NCBI RefSeq assembly: GCF_001676875.1
Contig: NZ_JYKA01000002.1
Span: 124,001-188,000 of the forward strand
Source: Chromobacterium subtsugae
Lineage (GTDB): Bacteria > Pseudomonadota > Gammaproteobacteria > Burkholderiales > Chromobacteriaceae
Reading direction: 5' to 3'
DNA: 64,000 nucleotides
Shown here: piece after piece, positions 49,329 through 57,740 of the stretch
Layout: the number at the start of each line of letters is the position of its first letter
Position numbering within the stretch: position 1 is the stretch's first letter
Notes under the pieces: model-generated
The model's input: only the letters and a program-made list of their open reading frames with translations
Told to the model about the DNA's origin: nothing
Databases searched by the model: none
Position numbers and translations under genes: made by a program

Positions 49329-50472
49329 CCGGGCCGCCGCCGTCCGGCTGGGCATCGGCGGAGAGCTCGGCCTGGCCGTCCGGCTGGGTGTCCGGCAGCG
49401 GCCGGCCGTCGCGGCCGAACAGCCGCAGCTGGCGCGGCAGGTCGTGCTCGTCCGCCAGCTTCACCCCCACTCCCACCAGCCGCACCGGCCGCGCGCCGCG
49501 GGCGAAGCCGGTGCGCAGCAGCTGGCCGAAGGCCGCCATCCCCAGCGCGTAGCCGGGCTGCTCCACCGTGGTCTGGGTGAAATCGTCGAACTTCAGTTTC
49601 ACCGACAGGCCCTTGAATTCGGGATTGCCGTTGCGCGCCAGCCGCGCCTGCAGCCGGTCCACCAGCTCCGCCAGCCGCCCCAGGCAGCTGGCGAGATCCG
49701 GCAGGTCCTGCGCGTAGGTTTCCTCGACGCTGATGGATTTGCGGCTGCGGTCGGTCGACACCGGGCGGTTGTCCACCCCCTGCGCCATCGCCAGCAGCTG
49801 TTCGCCGAAACGGCCGAAATGGCGGAACAGGTCGGCCGCGGTCCAGCGCCTGAGGTCGCCGCAGCTGCGGATGCCCAGCCGGTGCAGGCGCTCGGCGGTG
49901 ACCCGGCCGACGCCGTGCACCTTCTCCACCGGCAGCAGCGCGACGAAGGCGTCGATGTCGCGCGGCCGCACCAGGAACTGGCCGTCGGGCTTGTTCCAGT
50001 CGCTGGCCACCTTGGCCAGGAATTTGTTGGGCGCGATGCCGGCCGAGGCGGTGATGCCCACCTCTTCGCGGATCTGGCGGCGGATCGCCTCGGCCATCAG
50101 CGTGGCGCTGCCCTGCTCGTGCGGCTGGCCGGTGACGTCCAGATAGGCCTCGTCCAGCGACAAGGGCTCGATCACCTCGGTGTAGCGCTGGTAAATGGCC
50201 ATGATCTGCTGGCTGGCCAGCCGGTAGCGCGCCATGTCCGGCGGCAGGATCACCAACTCCGGGCACAGCCTGAGCGCGCGCGCCGACGACATCGCCGAAT
50301 GCACGCCGTAACGGCGCGCGATGTAATTGCAGGTGGCGATCACGCCGCGCGTCTCCGGCCGCCCGCCCACCGCCAGCGGCACTTCGCGCAGGCTGGGGTC
50401 GTCGCGCATTTCGATGGCGGCGTAGAAGCAGTCGCAATCGACGTGGATGATCTTGCGCAGCGGGGCGTTCAT
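49315..50472 (-). CDS. dinB: DNA polymerase IV
   Basis: 385-residue Y-family translesion polymerase. Catalytic carboxylates are in HVDCDCFYAAIE (Asp12, Asp14 region) and SLDEAYLDVT; the helix-hairpin-helix segment VHGVGRVTAERLHRLGI and the little-finger domain (VSVEETY-like SISVEETYAQDL) follow. The tail beyond about 345 (QLRLFGRDGRPL) includes a beta-clamp-like QLxLF motif. The ATG at 50472 follows the SelW-like gene by 11 bp, so the two are probably cotranscribed. No LexA box was found upstream of the pair. Confidence 0.94.
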   Translation of the reverse strand: MNAPLRKIIHVDCDCFYAAIEMRDDPSLREVPLAVGGRPETRGVIATCNYIARRYGVHSAMSSARALRLCPELVILPPDMARYRLASQQIMAIYQRYTEVIEPLSLDEAYLDVTGQPHEQGSATLMAEAIRRQIREEVGITASAGIAPNKFLAKVASDWNKPDGQFLVRPRDIDAFVALLPVEKVHGVGRVTAERLHRLGIRSCGDLRRWTAADLFRHFGRFGEQLLAMAQGVDNRPVSTDRSRKSISVEETYAQDLPDLASCLGRLAELVDRLQARLARNGNPEFKGLSVKLKFDDFTQTTVEQPGYALGMAAFGQLLRTGFARGARPVRLVGVGVKLADEHDLPRQLRLFGRDGRPLPDTQPDGQAELSADAQPDGGGPASRA

Positions 50473-50483
50473 CGCGGCGGAAG

Positions 50484-50795
50484 TCAGGATTGGCGGTCGC
50501 TGTGGCCCAGCGCCTTGTCCGGCGCGATGCGGTCGCGCAGCCGCTGCTTGAGGATTTTCAGCTCGGGAAAGCCGTCTTCCGCCTTGCGGTCCCACAGCAA
50601 TTCGCCGTCCACCTCGACGCGGAACACGCCGCCGCTGCCGGGACGCAGCGCCACTTCGGTCAACTCTTTCTCAAAGGTGGTCAGCAGCTCCTGCGCCAGC
50701 CAGCCGGCGCGCAGCAGCCAGCGGCAACCGGTGCAATAGTGGATGACGACCCGGGGCAAGGCGGCGGGAAGCGGGGAGGAAACGGAGGTGGTCAT
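50484..50795 (-). CDS. SelT/SelW/SelH-family (Rdx) redox protein
   Basis: 103-residue thioredoxin-like protein with the CxxC motif CTGC at 21-24 (IHYCTGCRWLLRA), then a GSGGVFRVEVDGELLWDR strand pair and the closing PELKILKQRLRD helix, all typical of the Rdx family. Both redox positions are ordinary cysteines; there is no in-frame TGA or selenocysteine signal. The function of bacterial members is unproven, with thiol redox regulation proposed. It is just upstream of dinB. Confidence 0.88.
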   Translation of the reverse strand: MTTSVSSPLPAALPRVVIHYCTGCRWLLRAGWLAQELLTTFEKELTEVALRPGSGGVFRVEVDGELLWDRKAEDGFPELKILKQRLRDRIAPDKALGHSDRQS

Positions 50796-51093
50796 GACGA
50801 AAGTCGATGGCGGGACAAAAGCACAGCATACCGCAGAAAAACGACGCCGGCCCCCTGTCTTGTAGCTTGTTGTCGGGTGTGGAACACCCGCTCCTCCATC
50901 GTTTCTCTTTTATAGGCAGACTTGGCGCAAAACCAGTTTCGGGAGCCGGCGGCCGGTGATGACGTCTTGTTCAAAACTCATTACCCGGTGCCAGTGTGCC
51001 GAGCGCCGCCGCGGGTGTAAAGCGAATGCTCCCGGGACGGACAGTTGCTGCAAAGCACCATGTAACTTCGGCGCAACGCCGCGGCAAGACGAA
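50796..51093. other. Intergenic region between SelW-like and copper chaperone genes
   Basis: About 300 bp. It must contain the promoter for the SelW-like/dinB pair on the minus strand. A 6-bp hairpin GGGTGT/ACACCC lies near 50875-50890. A 60-codon minus-strand frame here has no family resemblance and I do not call it. Confidence 0.45.
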
Positions 51094-51129
51094 TAAAAAC
51101 AGCGGCTTGCCCGCCGGGGCAGCCGCTGT
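51094..51129 (-). terminator. Rho-independent terminator of the copper chaperone gene
   Basis: Long stem ACAGCGGCT-(T)-GCCC / GGGC-AGCCGCTGT (51099-51129) with one bulged base is followed on the minus strand by TTTTTATT. It begins 18 bp after the stop codon. Confidence 0.85.
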
Positions 51130-51147
51130 CCATCAATGCGCCAACGC

Positions 51148-51609
51148 TCAGTGGCTGTGGCTGTCGCCTTCGCCGCCGTCCTGCACCACCACGTCCACGG
51201 TGACGCTGCCGGCCTTCTCGAACTTCAGCGTCAGCGGGAAGTGGTCGCCCTTGTTCAGCGGCTGCTTCAGGCCCATCAGCATCACGTGGTAGCTGCCCGG
51301 GGCGAATTTCACGGTCTGGCCCGGCGCGATCGCCACGCCGCCTTCCACCTTGCGCATCCGCATCACGCCGTTGTCGTTGACGTGGGTGTGCAGTTCGGCG
51401 GCTTCCGCGCGCGGGGTGCTGGCCGACACCAGCTTGTCTTCGGTCTTGCCCTGGTTCTTCAGCGACAGGTAGACGCCGCCGGTGGGACTGGTCGCCGGCA
51501 TCGCGCGGCTCCACGGATGGCCGATGTGGATGTCGCCCAGCTGGAAGGAATGGGCGGCGGCCAGGCCGGACAGGCACAGGCCGAACAAGGCGGCGGCGAA
51601 ACGTTTCAT
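51148..51609 (-). CDS. PCu(A)C-type periplasmic copper chaperone
   Basis: 153-residue exported protein of the DR1885/PCu(A)C family that carries Cu(I) to cytochrome oxidase. A signal peptide spans about 1-19; the mature cupredoxin-like domain holds the copper ligands in the pattern of the family: His74/His76, Met83/Met85, then His108 and Met110 (SYHVMLMGL). The C-terminal GDSHSH adds histidines. The ATG at 51609 has GGAG 6 bases upstream; an ATG four codons earlier is less likely. No oxidase assembly gene (sco, cox) adjoins it here, so its partner is inferred from the family. Confidence 0.88.
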   Translation of the reverse strand: MKRFAAALFGLCLSGLAAAHSFQLGDIHIGHPWSRAMPATSPTGGVYLSLKNQGKTEDKLVSASTPRAEAAELHTHVNDNGVMRMRKVEGGVAIAPGQTVKFAPGSYHVMLMGLKQPLNKGDHFPLTLKFEKAGSVTVDVVVQDGGEGDSHSH

Positions 51610-51808
51610 CGCGGGCTCCATGATCGATGGGGAAGGGAAAACCGCGCCACTTTACCATGGCCGGGCGCGCGGGCGGCGCGGCAAAATGTCGCAGGCGTCG
51701 GCGCGGCTGCCACACCCCGCCATGCCGCTGGTTTAAAGCGCGGGCGCGCGCTATCCGGCGCTGGCGGAACGCTCTACAATCGACAGGCTATTCAATCGGC
51801 CCCGCATC

Positions 51809-52456
51809 ATGTTCAAAACGTTGTCGCTGCAATTCCTGTTTGGCGGTCTGCTCAGCCTGATCACCATCACCAACCCGCTGTCCAAGATTCCCCTGTTCAT
51901 CACGCTGACCCGCGAGATGAGCGATGCCGGCCGCGCCAGCCAGGCCCGCCGCGCCTGCGTGTTCGCCGCCGCCATCATGGTGGTGAGCCTGCTGGCCGGC
52001 AACCTGATCATGGCTGCCTTCGGCATTTCCTACGGCGCGCTGCGCATCGCCGGCGGCTTCGTGGTGGCGGTGCTGGGCTACCGGATGCTGTTCCTGTCGC
52101 AAGACCCTGGCCAGACGCCCAAGCAATCGGGCGAACGCGAGGACTACGCGTTCTTCCCGCTGGCGATGCCCGGCATCAGCGGCCCCGGCACCATCGCGGT
52201 GGTGATCGGCATCTCCACCGAGATCGCCGAACTGACCACGCTGCCGGCCAAGGCGCTGGCCTTCGCGATGACCTTCGCCGCCATCGGCCTGACCTGCGCC
52301 GGCATGTGGCTGACGCTGAAGTCGTCGCAGCTGATCTCGGCCCGGCTGGGCCGCGGCGGCCGCGAGGTGATGACGCGGCTGATGGGCTTTTTGCTGATCT
52401 GCATCGGCGTGCAGTTCGTCGGTTCCGGCATCCGCACCTTCATGGCCGGCTCCTAA
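51809..52456 (+). CDS. MarC-family integral membrane protein
   Basis: 215-residue inner membrane protein with six helices of the MarC/YhgN family, of unproven transport function. Family marks are ITITNPLSKIPLFITLT near the N-terminus, GISYGALRIAGGFVVAVLGYRML and FPLAMPGISGPGTIAVVI. Despite the name no link to antibiotic resistance is implied. It stands alone, 74 bp before the AraC-type regulator. Confidence 0.88.
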   Translation: MFKTLSLQFLFGGLLSLITITNPLSKIPLFITLTREMSDAGRASQARRACVFAAAIMVVSLLAGNLIMAAFGISYGALRIAGGFVVAVLGYRMLFLSQDPGQTPKQSGEREDYAFFPLAMPGISGPGTIAVVIGISTEIAELTTLPAKALAFAMTFAAIGLTCAGMWLTLKSSQLISARLGRGGREVMTRLMGFLLICIGVQFVGSGIRTFMAGS

Positions 52457-52529
52457 GCCAGACAAGCCGGCGCGCACAAGCCGCGCCGCCTCTGCCACAA
52501 TGGGCGGATCTCCACCGCAGGTCCGCGCC

Positions 52530-53363
52530 ATGCCCGCCTCTTCCGCCGAACGCTCCGAGCTGTTCCGCGCCGACGACCTCGGCGCGCTGGAATGCCTGGA
52601 CGCGCAATACGCCGAGCGGACCTTCCCGCCCCACTTCCATGAACAATTCGTCGTCAACACGCTGACCCTGGGCGCGCAGTCCTACCGCCACCGCGGCGGC
52701 CTGCACCGCGCCGGCGTCGGCGCGCTGGTGCTGATCAACCCCGGCGAAGTGCACACCGGCGAGACCGCGCACGAAAACGGCTGGGCCTACCGCGGCTTCT
52801 ATCCCGGCGTCGACATGATGGGCCGGCTGGCCGCCGACCTGAACGGCAAGGCCGGCCTGCCCTATTTCCGCGACACCGTCGTCGTCGACCCCGGCCTCGC
52901 GCGCCGGCTGGACAGCCTGCACCTGCTGCTGCGCGACAGCCGCGACGCCTTGCGGCGCGAATCGGCGCTGGCCGCGGTGTTCAGCGAGGTGTTGGTCAAA
53001 TACATGCGGCTGCGCCCGGACGAGCCGGCATCCGCCCCCGGCCCCGTGGAAACCGTCAGGCAGATGCTGGCCGACGATCCCGCCGCCAACCACTCGCTGC
53101 AGCAGCTGGCGGCGGCGGTCGGCTTGTCGCCGTGGCAATTGTGCCGCCTGTTCAAGCGCGAGACCGGCCTGCCGCCGGTGGCCTGGCGCAACCAGCTGCG
53201 GGTGGCGCGCGCCCGCAAGCTGCTGGCGGCCGGCATGCGGCCCGGCGCGGCGGCGCTGGAACTGGGCTTCGCCGACCAGCCGCACCTGACCCGCGCGTTT
53301 CAGCAGACGCTGGGCGTCACGCCGGCCGCCTATCAAAAGGCCGTGGGCGCGCGCCCCCGCTGA
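52530..53363 (+). CDS. AraC-family transcriptional regulator
   Basis: About 277-residue regulator. The N-terminal cupin-type sensor (FPPHFHEQFVVNTLTLGAQ, then LINPGEVHTGE) is followed by two helix-turn-helix motifs in the last 100 residues (SLQQLAAAVGLSPWQLCRLF and ALELGFADQPHLTRAFQQ, followed by GVTPAAYQK). This architecture is common in regulators placed next to AzlCD exporters. It lies 96 bp upstream of azlC on the same strand, so control of azlCD in response to an amino acid is a fair inference. An ATG at 52500 is an alternative start. Confidence 0.85.
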   Translation: MPASSAERSELFRADDLGALECLDAQYAERTFPPHFHEQFVVNTLTLGAQSYRHRGGLHRAGVGALVLINPGEVHTGETAHENGWAYRGFYPGVDMMGRLAADLNGKAGLPYFRDTVVVDPGLARRLDSLHLLLRDSRDALRRESALAAVFSEVLVKYMRLRPDEPASAPGPVETVRQMLADDPAANHSLQQLAAAVGLSPWQLCRLFKRETGLPPVAWRNQLRVARARKLLAAGMRPGAAALELGFADQPHLTRAFQQTLGVTPAAYQKAVGARPR

Positions 53364-53459
53364 GCCGCCCGCAAAATCGTTCAAGACAGGCAGGGCGGCC
53401 TGCTCCATCATCAGGAACAAAGGGCCGATGTCCGGCCCCGCCGCACGCAGGATTCATCC

Positions 53460-54170
53460 ATGCCTTCCTTATCCGACCGCCGCCGCTGGCTGCTGGACGG
53501 CGCGCGCGACACCATCCCGATGATGGTGGGCGCGGCGCCGTTCGGCGTGATCTTCGGCACCCTGGCCATCGCCGCCGGACTGTCGCCCGCCGCCACGGCG
53601 GCGATGTCGCTACTGGTCTTCGCCGGTTCCTCGCAGTTCATCGCCGTCAGCCTGGTTTCCGCCGGCGCCGCCCTGCCGGTGATCTGGCTGACCACCTTCG
53701 TCGTCAACCTGCGCCACGCGCTGTACAGCGCCACGCTGCTGCCCTACGCGCGGCCATGGCCGCTGGCCTGGCGCTGGCCGCTGGCGTTCTGGCTCACCGA
53801 CGAGACCTTCGCCGTGGTGGAGCACCGCTTCCGCAGCCTGGGCGCGGACGGCGGCCAGTGGTATTGGCTGGGATCGTCGCTGTCGATGTATCTGAACTGG
53901 CAGCTATGGACGCTGGCCGGCGTGGCGCTGGGGCGCTCGGTGCCGGGGCTGGACCAATTGGGGCTGGATTTCGCGATGGTGGCCACCTTCGCCGCCATCG
54001 TCGCGCCGCAGCTGAAGAAGCGGCCGACGCTGGCCGCGGCGCTGGCGGCCGGCGCGGTGGCGCTGCTGGCGCGCGGCCTGCCCTACAAGCTGGACCTGAT
54101 GCTGGCGGCGCTGGCCGGCGTCGCCGCCGGCATGCTGCTGGAACGCGGACAGAAACGGGAGGCGGCATGA
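53460..54170 (+). CDS. azlC: Branched-chain amino acid exporter subunit AzlC
   Basis: 236-residue membrane protein with about six to seven helices. The AzlC pattern is clear: DTIPMMVGAAPFGVIFGTLA, SLLVFAGSSQFIAVSLVSAGA, TTFVVNLRHALYSATLLPY and WPLAFWLTDETFAVVEHRF. With AzlD it exports branched-chain amino acids or analogues such as azaleucine. The stop overlaps azlD (ATGA). Confidence 0.9.
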   Translation: MPSLSDRRRWLLDGARDTIPMMVGAAPFGVIFGTLAIAAGLSPAATAAMSLLVFAGSSQFIAVSLVSAGAALPVIWLTTFVVNLRHALYSATLLPYARPWPLAWRWPLAFWLTDETFAVVEHRFRSLGADGGQWYWLGSSLSMYLNWQLWTLAGVALGRSVPGLDQLGLDFAMVATFAAIVAPQLKKRPTLAAALAAGAVALLARGLPYKLDLMLAALAGVAAGMLLERGQKREAA

Positions 54171-54490
54171 ACTCATGGCAACACTGGGCGGCCATCATCG
54201 GCATGCTGGCCGCCACGCTGGCGATACGCGCCAGCTTCCTGGTCTTCGGCCAGCGGCTGGCCTTTCCCGGCTGGCTGAACCGCGCGCTGCACTACGTGCC
54301 GGCGGCGGTGCTGTCGGCGCTGGTGGCGCCGATGGCGCTGGCGCCCGCCGGAACCATAGACCTGTCCTGGCATAACGCCTATCTGGCCGGCACCATCGTC
54401 GCCATCGCCGTGGCCTGGAAAAACGGCAAAACGCTGCTGGCCATCGTGGTCAGCTTCGCCGTCTACGGCGCGCTGCGCTGGCTGCTATAG
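54167..54490 (+). CDS. azlD: Branched-chain amino acid exporter subunit AzlD
   Basis: 107-residue membrane protein with about three or four helices, the small partner of AzlC. The start WQHWAAIIGMLAATLAIRAS and the RALHYVPAAVLSALVAPM segment are typical. The ATG overlaps the azlC stop, with GGGAGG about 7 bases upstream. Its 3' end overlaps the convergent symporter gene by 6 bp. Confidence 0.9.
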   Translation: MNSWQHWAAIIGMLAATLAIRASFLVFGQRLAFPGWLNRALHYVPAAVLSALVAPMALAPAGTIDLSWHNAYLAGTIVAIAVAWKNGKTLLAIVVSFAVYGALRWLL

Positions 54491-55798
54491 GTTGTAGGCC
54501 AACACCAGGCCTATCAGCAGCGGCGCCAGCCAGCGGCAGGCGACGCGCATCAGCAGCGCAGCCGGCGCGGACAGCCGCAGCTCGTCCCGCACCGCCGGCC
54601 ACGCCACGCGCCCGGCGAACAAGGCGGTGCCGATGCAGCCCAGCGGCAACAGCACATTGGACGCGGCGTAGTCCATCAGCTCGAAGGCGTTGCGGCCGAA
54701 CAGCCTGCAATCCGCCAGCGGGCCGAACGACAGCGCCGCCGGCACGCCGGCTAAGAAGGCCAGCGCGGTCACCGCCAGCGTCGCCTGGCGCCGGCCGACG
54801 CCGAACTCGTCTATCGGCAGGATGGCCACCACCTCCAGCAGCGACACCGCCGAAGTCAGCGCCGCCATCAGCAGCAGCGCGAAGAAAGCGGTGGCGAACA
54901 GCTGGCCGTAGGGCAGGTGGTTGAACACCACCGGCATCACCATATAAGTCAGGCCCGGACCGGCCTGCGGATTCAGGCCGAAGGCGTAGATGGCGGGGAA
55001 GATCATCAAACCGGCCAGCACCGAGGTCAGCGCCGTCAGGCCGGTCACCCACAGCGCGGAATTGCCGAGCCTGGTGCCCGGCCCGAGGTAGGAGCCGTAG
55101 GCCAGCATGCAGCCGGCGCCCACCGACAGCGAGAAGCAAGCCAGGCCCAGCGCCTCCACCAGCATGCCCGGCGTCAGCCGGGCGAAATCCGGCCGGAACA
55201 ACGCTTCCACCCCTGCCATCGCGCCGGGCAGGGTCAAGGCGCGGGCGATCAGGCCCAGCATCAGCAGGAACAGCAAGGGCATCAGCAGCTTGCCCATGCG
55301 TTCGATGCCTTTTTGCACGCCGCCCGCCACCACCAACAGCGTCAGGCCGGCGAACAGCGCGTGGGTCAGCAGCGCCTCGGCCGGATTGCCGACGTACTGG
55401 CCGAACAAGGCGCCCAGCGCGCCGACGTCATCGCTCATCACCCGGCCGTCCAGCGCGCGCAGCAGATAGCCCAGCGTCCAGCCGCCGACTACGCTGTAGA
55501 AGGAAAATATCAGGAAGCAGCACAGCACGCCGCCGTAGCCCAGCAGCTTCCAGCGCGGCGATCCCAGCCGGGCGAACGCGCCCACCGCGCCGCAGCCGGC
55601 GGCGCGGCCCAGCGCCAGCTCGGCCTGCAGCAGGGCCAGCCCCATGGTGAAGGTAAAAGCCAGATACACCAGCAGAAACGCGCCGCCGCCGTTCATGGCG
55701 GTGACGTAGGGAAACTTCCAGATGGAACCGAGGCCCACCGTGGCGCCGGCCGAAGCCAGAATGAAACCGAGGCGGGAACCCCATTGCGTGCGCGGCAT
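54485..55798 (-). CDS. Sodium:neurotransmitter symporter (NSS) family transporter
   Basis: 437-residue inner membrane transporter with the LeuT fold and about eleven helices. The signature near the N-terminus reads VGLGSIWKFPYVTAMNGGGAF (21-41), equivalent to the sodium/substrate region of helix 1. Bacterial NSS proteins take up amino acids with sodium. Helix count of eleven is usual for prokaryotic members. The ATG at 55798 has AGGAG 8 bases upstream, and the longer frame has no support. Substrate is not predictable. Confidence 0.9.
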   Translation of the reverse strand: MPRTQWGSRLGFILASAGATVGLGSIWKFPYVTAMNGGGAFLLVYLAFTFTMGLALLQAELALGRAAGCGAVGAFARLGSPRWKLLGYGGVLCCFLIFSFYSVVGGWTLGYLLRALDGRVMSDDVGALGALFGQYVGNPAEALLTHALFAGLTLLVVAGGVQKGIERMGKLLMPLLFLLMLGLIARALTLPGAMAGVEALFRPDFARLTPGMLVEALGLACFSLSVGAGCMLAYGSYLGPGTRLGNSALWVTGLTALTSVLAGLMIFPAIYAFGLNPQAGPGLTYMVMPVVFNHLPYGQLFATAFFALLLMAALTSAVSLLEVVAILPIDEFGVGRRQATLAVTALAFLAGVPAALSFGPLADCRLFGRNAFELMDYAASNVLLPLGCIGTALFAGRVAWPAVRDELRLSAPAALLMRVACRWLAPLLIGLVLAYNL

Positions 55799-55857
55799 GA
55801 CAACTCCTGAGTCAGAACAGTTTGCCGCCGCACGGGGTGAAAAGCTGGATACAACAA

Positions 55858-55877
55858 GGCCGCCCATGACGGCGGCC
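55858..55877 (-). terminator. Possible terminator between the permease and the NSS transporter genes
   Basis: Perfect 7-bp stem GGCCGCC / GGCGGCC, followed on the minus strand by TTGTTGT. A second, looser pair GCATGCCGG / CCGGCATGC (55974-55982, 56005-56013) lies right after the permease stop. Either could end the permease transcript; T runs are weak. Confidence 0.4.
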
Positions 55878-56017
55878 CGGAAAGCGGATACGAACACTCC
55901 TGGCGCGCCGGCTTAGCCGCGCCACCACCAATTTCGGCTTTGGAGTGAAATAATCTGCTTCATGATGGTTCAAGCATGCCGGTTTGCGCCCCCAGGCGTC
56001 AAGTCCGGCATGCGCGC

Positions 56018-57388
56018 TCAGACGTTTTCGCCAACCAGCCTGCCATCGGCCGGCCCGGCTTTCTTCAGGCGGAAACCCAGCCACAACAGGCCCAGCCACA
56101 GCGGCAGCACGTAGACCGACACCGCCATCCCCGGCGTGAACAGCAAGATGCCCAGGATCATGATCATGAAGGCCAGGCAGAGCCAGTTGGCCGCCGGGAA
56201 CCAGATCGACGGGAACACCAGCGCCAGGCCGGCCTTGGCGCGGCGGAACTTCAAGTGCGTCAGGCTGATCATCGCCCAGTTGGTCACCAGCGCCGCCACC
56301 ACCAGCGACATCAGGATGCCGAAAGCCTGGCCCGGCAACAGGTAGTTGAGGATCACGCAGGCGAAGGTGGCGATCGCCGACACCAGCGTCGCGTTGACCG
56401 GCACGCCGCGCTTGTCCAGCTTTTTCAGGCCGGCCGGCGCGTTGCCCTGCTCCGCCAGGCTGAACAGCATGCGGCTGGTGGCGTAGACGCCGCTGTTGTA
56501 CACCGACAGCGCCGCGGTCAACACCACGAAGTTCAGCGCGTGGGCGGTGAAGCCGGCGCCGATCTGCTCGAAGATCATCACGAAGGGGCTGCCGCCGGCG
56601 GCCACCTTGCTCCACGGGTACAGCGACAGCAACACCACCAGCGAGCCGATGTAGAAGATCAGGATGCGGTAGATCACCTGGTTGACGGCTTTGGGGATGG
56701 TCTTCTGCGGATCGGACGCCTCGGCCGCGGTCATGCCGATCAGCTCCAGGCCGCCGAAAGAGAACATGATCACCGCCATCATCATGAACAGGCCATTGAC
56801 GCCGTGCGGGAAGAAACCGCCATCGTTCCACAGATTGCTGACCGAAGCCTGCGGACCGCCGGTGCCCGACAGCAGCAGGTAACCGCCGAAGACGATCATC
56901 GCGATCACCGCCGCCACCTTGATCAGCGCGAACCAGAACTCGGACTCGCCGTAGGATTTGACGTTCGCGAGGTTGATGCCGTTGATCGCGACGAAGCAGA
57001 CCAGTGCGGTGGTCCAGGTCGGCACATTCGGCCACCAGTAGCGCACGTACTCGCCCACCGCGGTCAGTTCGGCCATGCCGACCAGCACGTACAGCACCCA
57101 GTAGTTCCAGCCGGACAGGAAGCCGGCGAACTTGCCCCAGTAACGGTAGGCGAAATGGCTGAACGAGCCGGCTACCGGCTCTTCGGCCACCATCTCGCCC
57201 AACTGGCGCATGATCAGAAAGGCGATGAAGCCGGCGATGGCGTAGCCGAGGATCATCGACGGGCCAGCCGACTTCAGCACGCTGGCCGAACCGAGGAACA
57301 GGCCGGTGCCGACCGCGCCGCCTAGCGCGATCAGCTGGATGTGGCGGTTTTTCAGCTCTCGCTTCAAACCGGTTTGGGTTTCGCTCAC
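56018..57388 (-). CDS. Amino acid permease, AroP/PheP-like
   Basis: 456-residue APC-family permease with twelve helices, of the amino acid transporter group that includes PheP, AroP and GabP. The substrate-backbone loop GTGLFLGSA is at 27-35; FLIMRQLGEMVAEEPVAGSF and the FAYRYWGKFAGFLSGWNYW stretch are close to aromatic amino acid permeases of enteric bacteria. GTG at 57388 with AAGGAG 8 bases upstream is the start; the longer frame lacks a site. The exact substrate is not certain. A palindromic operator candidate lies upstream. Confidence 0.87.
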   Translation of the reverse strand: MSETQTGLKRELKNRHIQLIALGGAVGTGLFLGSASVLKSAGPSMILGYAIAGFIAFLIMRQLGEMVAEEPVAGSFSHFAYRYWGKFAGFLSGWNYWVLYVLVGMAELTAVGEYVRYWWPNVPTWTTALVCFVAINGINLANVKSYGESEFWFALIKVAAVIAMIVFGGYLLLSGTGGPQASVSNLWNDGGFFPHGVNGLFMMMAVIMFSFGGLELIGMTAAEASDPQKTIPKAVNQVIYRILIFYIGSLVVLLSLYPWSKVAAGGSPFVMIFEQIGAGFTAHALNFVVLTAALSVYNSGVYATSRMLFSLAEQGNAPAGLKKLDKRGVPVNATLVSAIATFACVILNYLLPGQAFGILMSLVVAALVTNWAMISLTHLKFRRAKAGLALVFPSIWFPAANWLCLAFMIMILGILLFTPGMAVSVYVLPLWLGLLWLGFRLKKAGPADGRLVGENV

Positions 57389-57740
57389 GGTGAATTCTCC
57401 TTGTGGGGTGGGCGGCAAGCTAGGCCACCCTGACAGGTGCTCCGCCATCTAACCATCCGGCGCGGCTGGCCGTCAAACCCTTGGATACAATATATATGCC
57501 CAAAACATGCCATTCGATTGCATTTTAAAAATAAAATTCTCTTATATTGGCAATATCAAACCATAAATTGCCAAAACCACCCCATCAAGCTGCAAATTTC
57601 CACCCTAGCCCGATCCGGCGCGGCACGAACGTTCGGTTACCTGCGGTGACAAATGGCGAACACAGCGCCGGAAACTGTCTGTCAACATGCAGTGTCTGAG
57701 CAGCAAGTGGCGCTTCGTTCGCCATATCAGGGAGATAACA
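57389..57740. other. A+T-rich divergent intergenic region with operator candidate
   Basis: 352 bp, markedly A+T-rich from about 57480 to 57600, between the divergent permease and glycine-zipper genes. It holds the 8-bp inverted repeat described separately. On the minus strand TTGATA and TTTTAT spaced by 17 bp overlap it and could be the permease promoter. No gene is visible. Confidence 0.5.
57547..57574. promoter_or_regulatory. Candidate operator: TTGGCAAT-N12-ATTGCCAA
   Basis: Perfect 8-bp inverted repeat with a 12-bp spacer, so the half-site centres are two helical turns apart, as expected for a dimeric regulator. It overlaps a candidate minus-strand promoter for the permease. The regulator is unknown. 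Confidence 0.45.

Noticed and set aside
50484-50795. A selenoprotein
   Set aside because: The SelW-like protein has CTGC with normal cysteine codons and no in-frame TGA.
50792-50974. 60-codon minus-strand frame before the SelW-like gene
   Set aside because: No family resemblance, no good ribosome site, and composition of a chance frame; it likely covers the promoter region.
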